Source: Dactylorhiza incarnata (taxonomy: Eukaryota > Streptophyta > Magnoliopsida > Asparagales > Orchidaceae). Taken from it: 64,000 bases of DNA. The stretch covers positions 4,798,001-4,862,000 of the forward strand of contig JAWHQI010000005.1 in assembly GCA_033032865.1 (NCBI GenBank), written 5' to 3'. Positions 8,023-17,655 of this stretch are shown in pieces; the first letter of the stretch is position 1; each line of letters begins with the position of its first letter. The position numbers and the translations under genes were made by a program. The notes under the pieces are model-generated. The model was not told the origin of the DNA and did not search any database. It was given only the letters and a program-made list of their open reading frames with translations.

Positions 8023-10557
8023 ATGCCTAAGAAATCGTCTGAGAAGCTGCTTTTTGGGAGTGAGCTAGTCAGAACTGGTTTCGACACCTCCGTAGATGAA
8101 TTCAGAAATATTGTCCTCGTTCTTGAGGTGGCCGGTCTGGGCTATGTTCTAGAACACCCCTGCAAGGTGTTGGAATCAGAAGTTCTAAAATTCTTCAAGC
8201 ATGCAGAACTGAGAAAGAGAGGCTCTGTAATAAAAAGCAGGATTGGTGATGTCCAAATCAAGATTACTGCCTCAAGTCTGACCAAGCTTCTCAAGCTACC
8301 TGAAGTTTCAGTAACAGATACACTATCTCCCAAGGATTTCAAACAAGCTCTCCGGTTCTGTGGTTTGCCCAAAGGAACAAAATCCATTTATCGCAAGCAG
8401 ATGAATGAGGAAGGAAAATTACTATCTGATATCATGGGAAAGGTTCTCCTCTGTAAAGTCGGCTCTCACGACTATCTCTCCAATGATATGTTCAAGTTGC
8501 TGGGATCAGTTATCTGCAGAAAAAGGGTTGACTGGGGAAAAGTGTTATTTGACAGAATCTCCGCTAGTTTAAACACTCCAAATTTCGGGAGAATTCTCTC
8601 TCTTTATCTCTCTCGTCTAGATAAAACAAGATTCAGCATGAAGAATGGAACTCCCCTCCATCATTTCAAAAGAATTGACTCCTCTATGATTGAGAGGTGG
8701 TCCAGGAAAGTTGGTGAGCCACGAGTAATATCTCCCAGGGCTCCAAAAGTTAAGAGAACTTCCAGCGTAGAATCTGACAGTGAAGCAGAAAGTGATCCAT
8801 CCAGACAGAAGGACAGTGATCAGGAAGCTGAGCAACACCATGAGAATCTAGATAGTGAGCAAGAAAGTGAGAAACAGGATGAAGATCTGAATGAAAGAGA
8901 CGGTGAACCCTCCAAGGGGGAGTGTTCCAAGCTGCCCGAATCTGATAAAGAAGAAAATGCTGATAGCCACATCGACAGTGATGGCAATGATGAAGGGGGA
9001 GATGATCCTGATACTGATGCTGTGAAGACAGGTCAGTCAGAGAAGAGTCCAGCTGTTTCTCCTAAGGCTGCTATCCCCGCTCAAATTGAGGGGGAGAATG
9101 TTCTTTCTGACTTCTCTGCTCCTGAACAAGATAGGCAAGAGCAGGCAGATCTTCCTACAACCCCTGAACACGTTACTATCCTCATTGAAGATAACAGTGC
9201 TGCAGGGCCCTCTGCCTCCACTTCAAAAGTTAAGGGAAAGTCTGTGCAAGCTCCCAAGATTCACAAAATCCAAATAACAGTGGAAGACAGGAGAGATGAT
9301 GAACCCACCCCTCCTCCAGCTCAAAATGAAGAAACTCTTGATACTCAACAGTTTTATCACTATATGAAGGATGTCGATTCAGCAGACTTACTCGTAGCAG
9401 AAGATGATTTTGGAATCTCTTCTCGCTTGCAAGATCATCCTCCCTCTGCCGTCGACTCATTGCTACTCAATATGGAAGAAATGCTTGTCAAACAGAAAAA
9501 GTATTTTGAATTTGCTATTCATCAGATCTTTGACAAGACCAGAGCTATAGACAAAGGAATGGGCAATCACTTGCAATCTCTAACTCATAGCATGGACAAG
9601 GTAAAAGAAAAACAGGACGAGTACTTCTCTCTGGGTGCATCCTCCCTTAAGTTTGTTGGGGATGGATTACATGCCCTTTGTGAGAATACTACAAAGCTCT
9701 CTGAAAATCAAGAGTTCATGTTTCAACATGATGAACAGGGAAGATCTTCAGTTCAGAACTCTTTCCAGGCTTTCAAGACAGAGATCATCCAAACCCTAAC
9801 TGAAGAAGTCAGAAAGGGGGAGGAAAGACTGCATGAACGTATTCAAACTCAAATCTTTGACTTAAATAGAGAGTTAGAAGGAAGGATTCAGGAATCTCAG
9901 TTAAATGTTCAATCTCAGATTGCTGAAGTTTCAAGAAATATTGATAGCAAATTTCAAGACCTATATGGTTATCTTCACCAAAATCAGGTTTGGTTGCATA
10001 ATGAGCTATCAAGAGGCTTTGCCTATGGTTTCCAAGGGACAGGCCAATCTTCTGAGCAGCCAGCATTTCCTTCTGAAGTATTCCATCCTGACACTCAGGT
10101 TGCTGCTCCGTCTGAACCTCTTATTCCCTCTGAAGGTTATCATTGGTCAGATGATGAAGAAGAATTCTCCAGGAAGAGAGCTAGAGTTGATCTAGGAGGA
10201 TCAAGCTCAGGTGGTTTCTTGCATGATGCTAGAAGGGCTGCAGGTCCCAGATTTCTAGAACCAAGAGCAACTCATCCCAGGAAGATAGTTGGAGAACTGT
10301 GGAGTCCGGAATCCAGGAATATTATTTTGGACACTTACAATCTTGTCATGAACTCAAATGAGTCTGTTGACAATCACTATGATAGAGATGAGATCCACAA
10401 ATGGGAGATGGCTAAGCTCAAAAGAAGAATTCACTACAGGAACCATCAAGATGATGAAAAGCCTCCTTCTCCTCCTCCAAGATACTATCCAAAACCAAGA
10501 GCATATTTTTCCAGACAATTGAAGAAAATTCAAAAGGCAAAGACAAAAGAGAAATGA
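8023..10557 (+). CDS. ORF3 of element B: extra coiled-coil protein in the Sirevirus 'env-like' position (844 aa)
   Basis: The ATG at 8023 (MPKKSSEKLLFG) aligns with the ATG at 38129 in element C; an in-frame GTG at 7915 extends upstream and is less likely. The N-terminal region of about 230 residues (LEHPCKVL, LTKLLKLP, NFGRILSLYLSRL) is conserved with C. Then come an acidic Ser/Glu/Asp linker, a long helical region likely to form coiled coils (about 480-680) and a conserved C-terminus (ELWSPESR, KRRIHYR, YYPKPRAYFSRQ). I see no signal peptide, transmembrane segment or glycoprotein features, so 'envelope-like' is positional only. Four GGGGGAG tracts lie within the ORF. Function unknown; nucleic-acid binding or anti-silencing is speculation. 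Confidence 0.85.
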   Translation: MPKKSSEKLLFGSELVRTGFDTSVDEFRNIVLVLEVAGLGYVLEHPCKVLESEVLKFFKHAELRKRGSVIKSRIGDVQIKITASSLTKLLKLPEVSVTDTLSPKDFKQALRFCGLPKGTKSIYRKQMNEEGKLLSDIMGKVLLCKVGSHDYLSNDMFKLLGSVICRKRVDWGKVLFDRISASLNTPNFGRILSLYLSRLDKTRFSMKNGTPLHHFKRIDSSMIERWSRKVGEPRVISPRAPKVKRTSSVESDSEAESDPSRQKDSDQEAEQHHENLDSEQESEKQDEDLNERDGEPSKGECSKLPESDKEENADSHIDSDGNDEGGDDPDTDAVKTGQSEKSPAVSPKAAIPAQIEGENVLSDFSAPEQDRQEQADLPTTPEHVTILIEDNSAAGPSASTSKVKGKSVQAPKIHKIQITVEDRRDDEPTPPPAQNEETLDTQQFYHYMKDVDSADLLVAEDDFGISSRLQDHPPSAVDSLLLNMEEMLVKQKKYFEFAIHQIFDKTRAIDKGMGNHLQSLTHSMDKVKEKQDEYFSLGASSLKFVGDGLHALCENTTKLSENQEFMFQHDEQGRSSVQNSFQAFKTEIIQTLTEEVRKGEERLHERIQTQIFDLNRELEGRIQESQLNVQSQIAEVSRNIDSKFQDLYGYLHQNQVWLHNELSRGFAYGFQGTGQSSEQPAFPSEVFHPDTQVAAPSEPLIPSEGYHWSDDEEEFSRKRARVDLGGSSSGGFLHDARRAAGPRFLEPRATHPRKIVGELWSPESRNIILDTYNLVMNSNESVDNHYDRDEIHKWEMAKLKRRIHYRNHQDDEKPPSPPPRYYPKPRAYFSRQLKKIQKAKTKEK

Positions 10558-10764
10558 TGGATGCTTGATCGCTAGACTCTATTTCTCTTTTAAGAACATT
10601 TATATATTGCTGTCCAATTAATTTTTTGGTGGACTTAAGTTTTTGCTTATGATGACAACATATATAGCTTCATAGTTCAGTTCTTTACTTGCCTATATTT
10701 ATTCTTTTCTACTAGCAATTCACCTCAGTAGATAGGGTTCTGACTTCTTCAAATAGGGGGAGAT
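10558..10764 (+). other. 3' untranslated tail and polypurine tract of element B
   Basis: An AT-rich tail of about 190 bases ends in the polypurine tract AAATAGGGGGAGAT (10751-10764), directly abutting the 3' LTR. This tract primes plus-strand DNA synthesis. Confidence 0.85.
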
Positions 10765-12140
10765 TGTTGGGTATTGTATCCACAATAGCCCTGATTTGAA
10801 GAAGTCCCCTTCAAACTAGGATGAATTGTAGTTGTATTTGATTATGCTCTTTAGCTGTGTTGTGACAGGTCATTCCATTCTAGGTACAAACCAATGTCAG
10901 TTTTCAATGAGCCGTCAAACACAGGCTTGTGCAATGTAATCCCTCATTGTATAGACCAAAGTGTTGGCTCATGTGAAATCTCTCTATTGGGATGTACCTC
11001 ATTTCCTAAGTGCAAGAAAAGGAGGACTGGAGCTGTTGATGGACTTTCCATAGAAAGGAAGTTTTTCCAAGTAAAATTCGGTTATATCATTCAGAGACGT
11101 ATAGTCGAATTCGACTATATAGTTGGGATGGATATAATCGAATTCGGTGGATCTTAGTTCGAATTCCTTTGAAGAATTAGATTAACCGAATTCGGTTATT
11201 AAATTCGGTCATCGCAATTCGGTTATATCATTTAACCGAATTCGATTCGGATTCTTCCATTCGGTTATTCCATTTAACCGAATCGGTCTGCAATAATTCT
11301 TCCGGTTCATTTTTGAATGCGCGTTTCCTAGGGCTTCTTCCATGTACAGTACACGTGGAGTTAGATCCGTATTTCGCGTTTATGACCGTTGTAGAAGACA
11401 GTATAAATACCTAAGGATTATTTCCAGATAACAACAATCAAAGATTGAAGAAGAAATCGCATATTATCTCTAACGGCCGACTGTTCTCACGAAAGTGATT
11501 CGTCTCCGACATAGCCAGCGATTATTGTTTCGTCTTCTAAAGATTCAATCGACAAGATCAAGATCTGATTTGCTCTCATCTTCTGTTGATCAAGTCGATT
11601 CAAGTTCTCAGATCTAGCTTCAAATCATTTTCAAGATTTCTTCATTCTTCATTCACAAAGGACTGAAGTTCAAGGCTAAGAAGAAGGAATCTATTTCTCA
11701 AGATCTGAAGAAGAACTTCATCTGAAGTTTAAGAAGATTGTTTCCAATCTACGTTGTGTTGTAATAAACATTTTTATAAACTTTGTAGGAAGCTTGCTTC
11801 CGAGTGTTGTGTAGATCCTTGGTTAAGGATTGAGTTGTAGGAGTTGTTTTTACTCCGAGTTGTAGGAGTGGTGCACTCCGAGTTGTAGGAGTTGTTACTC
11901 CGAGGTGTAAGATTATTTTGATCTGAGTTTGGTGAAGTAGCCGAGTCTAGCCTCGAAGAGCTAGATAGGCGAGGCGGGAAAGAGGAGTACCCACATCGGG
12001 GAACCTCTATAAAATCCTTGTGTCTGAGCTGTGCTTTATTGTGTGCTTTTCTGTGTTAAATTTTTTAATTCCGCGTAAAGACATAGAATCCACCTATTCA
12101 CCCCCCTCTAGGTGATTTAGGCCGCAACTAGATACTTTCA
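10765..12140 (+). repeat. 3' LTR of element B
   Basis: The 1376-bp copy of 674-2049 is offset by 10,091 bp, with one difference found by eye (A at 11627 for G at 1536). It ends TTTCA at 12140 and is followed by the TSD AGGAG. Palindromes, the TATA box (about 11402) and the U5 stem-loop (12091-12114) are all repeated. Confidence 0.95.
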
Positions 12141-12145
12141 AGGAG

Positions 12146-15100
12146 ATTGCTGAGTAAAGGAGAGGTGGACCTGCGCGTCGGCAATGGAGCAAGAGTTGCT
12201 GCTGTAGCCGTAGGGGTTTACCATCTTTCTTTGCCCAGTGGGCTTGTAATAGAACTTAATAATTGTTATTATGTTCCGGCCATAACTAGAAACATTATAT
12301 CCATTTCATGCTTGGACATGATTGGTTTTTCTTTTATAATTAAGAACAATTGTTGTTCTATATTTAAGAATGATGTTTGTTATGCTGTAGCTCAATTGTT
12401 TAATGGTCTTTATGTTTTGAACCTAGACCATCCGATCTATAATGTAGATAATAATAAAAGACTAAGAACAAATGACTCAAATCCTACATATCTCTGGCAT
12501 TGTCGTTTGGGCCATATAAACGAGAAGCGCATATCTAAGCTCCATAAAGATGGACTATTGGACTCATTTGATTATGAATCATTTGAGCGATGCGAGTCTT
12601 GTTTGTTAGGCAAGATGACTAAATCCCCTTTCACTAGTTATACTGAGAGGGCTGAGGATCTCTTGGGTGTTGTACATAGTGATGTATGCGGACCCATGAG
12701 TTCTATGGCTAGAGGTGGGTTTTTCTACTTCGTTACATTTACTGATGATTTCAGTAGATACGGATATGTGTATCTTATGAAGTGCAAATCCGAAACTTTT
12801 GAAAAGTTCAAAGAGTTTAAAAATGAAGTGGAGAACCAATTGGGTAAAAAGGTTAAAGCACTCCGATCTGATCGAGGTGGCGAATACCTGAGTCATGAGT
12901 TCCGTGATCATCTAAAAGAGTGTGGTATTGTATCACAGCTCACTCCACCTAGGACACCGCAGCATAATGGTGTGTCTGAGAGGAGAAATCGTACTATGTT
13001 AGACATGGTACGGTCGATGATGAGTCATGCAGACTTGCCTGTTTCCTTTTGGGGTTTTGCTTTAGAGATTGCTGCAATGACACTGAATCGCGCTCCGACG
13101 AAAATGGTTCTAAAGACACCATATGAGATATGGACTGGGAAGCGTCCTAGTATGTCATTCATTAAAATTTGGGGCTGTGAGGCATACGTACGACGTCAAA
13201 TGCCTGACAAGCTGGAACCCAAATCAGATAAGTGTTATCTGGTTGGATATCCTAAGGAAACGAAAGGATATTACTTTTACCTACCGTCTGAGGGCAAAGT
13301 GTTTGTCGCAAGGACGGGTGTCTTCTTGGAGAAAGAGTTCTTGTCAAGAAAGACGCAAAAGGTAGAACTTGAAGAAGTTCAAGAACCACAAGTAGTGAAT
13401 GAACCAGAGTTGGATTCTGAGCTAGGACTACAAAATGTTGTAGCTGGAGAACCTGCTCAAGAGACACATGTCCTACGTAGATCTGGTAGACCAAGATTTG
13501 AGCCTGAGAGATATGGATTTCTCGTGTCTCAAATAGGTAATGTGCTGCTTATGGATCATGATGATGAACCAGCGACCTACCAAGAGGCTATGAATGGACC
13601 GGACTCCGAAAAATGGCTTGAGGCTATGAAATCTGAAATGGACTCCATGTATACAAACCAAGTTTGGAACTTGGTGGAACCACCTGAAGGGGTACGACCC
13701 ATAGGGTGCAAGTGGGTCTTCAAGAAGAAGACCGACATGGATGGGAATGTACAGACATTCAAAGGGCGACTGGTGGCTAAGGGTTTCAAGCAAATTCATG
13801 GTGTTGACTATGATGAGACCTTTTCCCCTATTGCCATGGTAAAGTCCATTAGGATATTGCTTGCTATTGCTGTGTATTATGACTACGAGATCTGGCAGAT
13901 GGATGTCAAAACGGCTTTCCTAAATGGAAACCTCCTTGAGGAAGTGTACATGACACAACCCGAGGGTTTTGTATCCCCAAGTGAAGCCACTAAAATATGC
14001 AAGCTGAATAGGTCCATCTATGGATTGAAACAAGCCTCTAGAAGTTGGAATCTTCGTTTTGATGAGAAGATCAAAGAGTTTGGTTTTGTCAAGAATGAAG
14101 ATGAACCGTGTGTTTACAAGCGAATCAGTGGGAGCATTGTTGTCTTCCTGATATTGTATGTAGATGACATACTGTTGATCGGGAATGACATACCTACCCT
14201 GAAAGTTGTTAAGAACAACCTAGGGAACTGCTTTTCTATGAAGGACTTGGGTGAAGCGACTTACATACTCGGTATTAAGATCTATAGAGATAGATCGAAG
14301 AAGTTGCTAGGTTTGACCCAGAGTACGTATATTGAAAAGGTGTTGAAGCGGTTCAACATGCTTGTGTCCAAGAAAGGATTTTTGCCCATGTCTCATGGTG
14401 TAAATCTCTCTAAGGACCAGTGTCCAAAATCTTGCGAAGATAAGGACCGCATGAAGTTGATTCCATATGCTTCGGCAATTAGGTCAATCATGTATGCAAT
14501 GTTATGTACTCGACCCGATTTCTCTTTTGCTTTGAGCATGACTGGCAGGTATCAGTCTGATCCTGGTGAATGTCACTGGATAGCCGTAAAGAATATCCTG
14601 AAGTACTTGAGAAGGACTAAGGATGTATTCTTGGTATATGGTGGAGAGGAAGAGCTCGTTGTAAGTGGTTACACGGATGCCAGCTTCCAAACTGATAGGG
14701 ATGATTCGAAGTCTCAGTCAGGGTTTGTGTTTTGCCTAAATGGAGGAGCTGTGAGCTGGAAGAGTTCCAAGCAAGAGACAGTTGCTGATTCTACAACTGA
14801 GGCCGAGTATATCGCTGCGGCAAACGCAGCGAAGGAGGCTGTATGGATTAGGAAATTCATCGGCGAGCTAGATGTAGTTCCTAGCATTGTTGGTCCCGTA
14901 GTTCTCTACTGTGATAACAATGGTGCAATTGCACAATCTAAGGAACCTAGATCCCATCAGCGCTCCAAGCACATACTTCGGCGGTTCCATCTTATTCGTG
15001 AGATTGTCGAACGAGGAGATGTGAACGTTTGCAGAGTGCCGACTAAGGAGAATATTGCAGATCCACTGACAAAGCCTCTCGCGCAGAGAAAGCATGATGG

Positions 15101-15146
15101 TCATACTAGATCAATGGGTATACGATACCTGAGTGATCAACTCTAG
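12146..15146 (+). CDS. pol: Pol remainder of element A: protease end, integrase, reverse transcriptase, RNase H (about 1000 codons, open)
   Basis: This continues the frame broken at 673. It shows the protease C-terminal fold, the pre-integrase zinc site (WHCRLGH...CESC), and the integrase triad in HSDVCGP, RSDRGGEY and NGVSERRN. Reverse transcriptase contains KWVFKKK and LYVDDILL. RNase H contains YTDASFQ, STTEAEY and YCDNNGA, and the end is ADPLTKPL. No stop or frameshift interrupts about 1000 codons, so apart from B's insertion this copy appears coding-competent. It is strikingly better preserved than its relative D. Confidence 0.93.
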
Positions 15147-16120
15147 TGGGAGTCTTGTGGGTTGCATGTAATATATATATATTCTGTTGGCTGTTTATTA
15201 TTCATATGATGAATAGTGTACCAATCATTTCTTTTTACAATTAATGGCAAGTTCTTTTATTACGATATACTGTTTCTATATGATAGAATAAAATTCGTGA
15301 TAAATACCCTTAGAATGTTCGCTTCCATAGGACATCAAGTACGTGACTTGAATGTGAGAGCCTATGATTTCGAAGCTTCATTCTTAAAAGGTCCCTGGTC
15401 GAGGTATCATCGTAGAAGCTAAGGGTGATGATGATACATTAAGACTAGCATGTGTGTTGACTGATGACCGGTTCTCACAGGTCATGATATTGTGATATCA
15501 AGTCATCACGTGGGTACTTGTTAGTGAACAAGTTGTACTGGACAGACCCAACCTGAGACTACTTTGTGGATTGTTAATTAAAAGTGTCACAAGTAGGTCT
15601 CATTTGACAATGGTGTTGTGGTCCTTTGACCTGAAGTCACAGCATTCATCGAGTGAGGAAGAGCGTGCTTTGATGTCATCTAAAGTCTTCCTTGAAGAAG
15701 GTTGATGATAAGGGTGGTCGTTGGGTACGTTACGAATCATTTGGGTGTTTGGGTGTGAGCAGATATGAGATTTGTCCTCCTATATAACAGGAGTTGCATC
15801 CATGGGCCCCTTGATGGAATTGGACTGAGAAATGCATGGCCATGCTTGGTAGAGTCAATATGTGATATTGAGCTCACCATTCTCTGGAAGTCCGTTCTAG
15901 ATCAAGAAACTTGGATTGAGCTATTATGAGGGTGACACGGTCCATGCCTCTAGTTCTTTCCGGATGTAAGGGACAAAGGGACAAAGACAACGCTGGAACA
16001 TTGGTCATAAAGGCTTATGAGTTATGAACTCTTATTGCTTGGGGAGCAATGATGCATTGCTAGATGCCGCTCATTATTTGTGAGGTTTTTGTTTGATTCT
16101 TTCAAGATCAAGTGGGAGAC
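15147..16120 (+). other. 3' untranslated region of element A
   Basis: The 0.97 kb between the pol stop and the LTR has no credible ORF. It is closely similar to the equivalent region of D (23737-24231 plus 45562-46037). It contains the dyad TGATATTGTGATATCA near 15485 and ends in the polypurine tract AGTGGGAGAC (16111-16120). Confidence 0.8.
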
Positions 16121-17168
16121 TGTTGGAGTTACCATTGTGATCTAGAAGTGGTCAAACATGTAATGTCACTGCCAACGCGATATGAGCCTGCAGGGTCGCA
16201 CATAAGAGCATGTGGAGAAGATGGAAGATTGACTGTGTTGGTAAAGGTTACCAATCACCATATAGAATGGGGGGGGGGGGGGGGGGAAGTCCAACAATTG
16301 TTGCTGTCTGAATTCGTCAGGTATGACTTGTCGGATTCGTCGGAATTCGTCGGATATGATTCGTCGGATTCGTCGGATTCGTCGGATCATCCCGTGGAAT
16401 CTCGAAGAATTGTCACAGAGATCCTTCACTCGGCACATGTTGCTGTCTGATTGGATTCGTCGGATTCGTCGGATCATCCCGTGGAATCTCGACGAATTGT
16501 CACAGAGACCCTTCACTCGGCAAATGTTGCCGTCTGATTGGATTCGTCGGATTCGTCGGATTGTCCCGTGTAAACTCGACGAATTCTGTTCCGTGGAATC
16601 CCGACGAATTGTAACCGAAGCCCCTGTTCTGCTGTGTGGTCTGCGGATAACGATTCTTCTAGAAGCTATTTATCCTTTGGGTATAAATAGGACTTCTTTT
16701 TAGGGTTCTTATAACTTGTGACAAGTTGAGCCGACGGAAAGAGTTCCGCCTCTCGCCCTAGCCGATGGAAGAGTTCCGCCGTCTGAATCGCCTCCGCCGA
16801 CCTCCTCTCCGGCGATCATCGTCGGGTGCTGTTCTTCCTGAAGCGGATCTAGCAATCCGTGGAAGTGCAAGGTGCAGTTGTTCTTCCTTCCGAGTTGCGT
16901 GCGACGTGATTTGGTGTTCTCCCGGTTCGTGTGGACTGCTGTAGAGACGTAGACATTATTCTACGTAAGGACTCGCATAGTCGCTGAAGGAATCTTCTTC
17001 TTGGAGCATCTAGGTTGGATTTGATCCAATCCCGCAAAGGTAATTTCATACCTAGCATTTTGTTAACTTCTTGATTCAATATTCATGGCCCGATCAAAGT
17101 CTTTTGGGTTGTTTCTCTTTATTTCCGCTGCACCTACATGTGATGTGTGGTTCTAGAAAAACCCAACA
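16121..17168 (+). repeat. LTR of element A
   Basis: The 1048-bp LTR starts TGTTGGAGTT and ends ACCCAACA. It is preceded by A's polypurine tract, as expected of a 3' LTR, but followed by a PBS, as expected of a 5' LTR (see the next feature). Its ends and its first 140 bases resemble the LTR of D, while the central U3 is different. It contains an 18-base G run (16269-16286). Confidence 0.88.
16310..16689 (+). promoter_or_regulatory. LTR promoter of A: TTCGTCGGA repeats, inverted copies and TATA box
   Basis: Tandem TTCGTCGGA units fill 16310-16390 and recur at 16455-16475 and 16540-16560. The inverse GACGAATTC occurs at 16578-16586, matching GAATTCGTC at 16310-16318. The block beginning CACTCGGC (16428 and 16514) repeats with a period of 86 bases. 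TATAAATA lies at 16682. Reverse-strand ORFs here only reflect the repeats. Confidence 0.65.
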
Positions 17169-17534
17169 GTGGTATCAGAGGGAGGTTACGGTCATGAATG
17201 TTGTTTCAAAAGTTAGGTTATTCCAGTACGTGCAAATCTAGGTATTTGGAAGCGTTCTAAATGTCAAGATTTCTTCTTGGAATATCACATTTGATGTGAT
17301 TTTGTGTGTTTTCTGGTGGTGGGATTTCAAAAATTTGGTCGGGGCTCTGCCCCGCACCCCGCAAGGGCTCTGCCCCTAAGACCCCGCCAGGGGCGCGACC
17401 CCTTGGAACCCCGCCAGGAACGTCTGGGATTTCGTGGTTATTTCTAATTGTTAGAAATTGTTGTCTCCTTAGCAGTAACCGTCCCTCAAGTGGTTAATAA
17501 ACCCTTGTATTGTTTTGGATTTTGAACCCAACAG
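17169..17534 (+). other. Truncated PBS and leader following the LTR of A
   Basis: TGGTATCAGAGGGAGG directly after the LTR is a PBS. The following 350 bases match the 5' leader of element D (18679 onward), including the GC-rich stem GGGGCTCTGCCCC at 17341-17353. The match ends near TTTTGGATTTTGAACCC (about 17530). This is the beginning of a second copia copy joined through a shared LTR and then lost. Homologous recombination between related elements, or a tandem insertion, would explain it. Confidence 0.7.
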
Positions 17535-17554
17535 CTTCCAGTGCATTATAAAGC

Positions 17555-17655
17555 TTGACGGGACCTGGTTTGACTAAATTGACCAACCGATGTTGGAATT
17601 GAGTGAAACGAGTCCCTTTGCACTCGTATTGATTATACGAGTCAACCCAACTGAC
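17555..17655 (+). repeat. 158-bp tandem repeat, left fragment
   Basis: The sequence around TTGCACTCGTATTGATTATACGAGTC matches the repeat unit at 47101-47845. It ends in the TSD CTGAC of element D, so D inserted into a unit of this array. The left boundary is approximate. Confidence 0.65.

Larger units (their letters stand above)
674..12140 (+). mobile_element. Sirevirus-like LTR retrotransposon B, complete and very young
   Basis: The element is 11,467 bp and flanked by perfect 5-bp TSDs AGGAG (669-673 and 12141-12145). Its two LTRs start TGTTGGG, end TTCA, are both 1376 bp, and by eye differ at one base only (G at 1536, A at 11627). A PBS, an intact gag, an intact pol, an extra 844-codon ORF and a GGGGGAG polypurine tract are all present. 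Copia pol order plus a large two-knuckle Gag plus an extra ORF between pol and the 3' LTR matches the Sirevirus (SIRE/Maximus) architecture. The precise clade is inferred, not computed. Confidence 0.95.
1..17168 (+). mobile_element. Ty1/copia LTR retrotransposon A (5' end outside window), split by element B
   Basis: The element runs from within gag at the window edge, is interrupted at 673/12141 by element B, and resumes through protease, integrase, reverse transcriptase and RNase H to a stop at 15146. A 0.97-kb tail, a polypurine tract (AGTGGGAGAC) and an LTR at 16121-17168 follow. The same tail and gag type recur in element D, so A and D are subfamilies of one copia lineage that is distinct from the Sirevirus-like elements B, C, F and G. 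The domain order integrase before reverse transcriptase defines Ty1/copia. The lineage within copia is not assigned. Confidence 0.93.

Noticed and set aside
8023..10557. ORF3 as a true viral envelope glycoprotein
   Set aside because: No signal peptide, transmembrane span, cysteine pattern or fusion peptide is visible; only its position suggests the name.
16166..16703. Overlapping ORFs on both strands with RRIRRI-type repeats
   Set aside because: They are translations of the TTCGTCGGA repeat array in the LTR of A; composition is purely repeat-driven.
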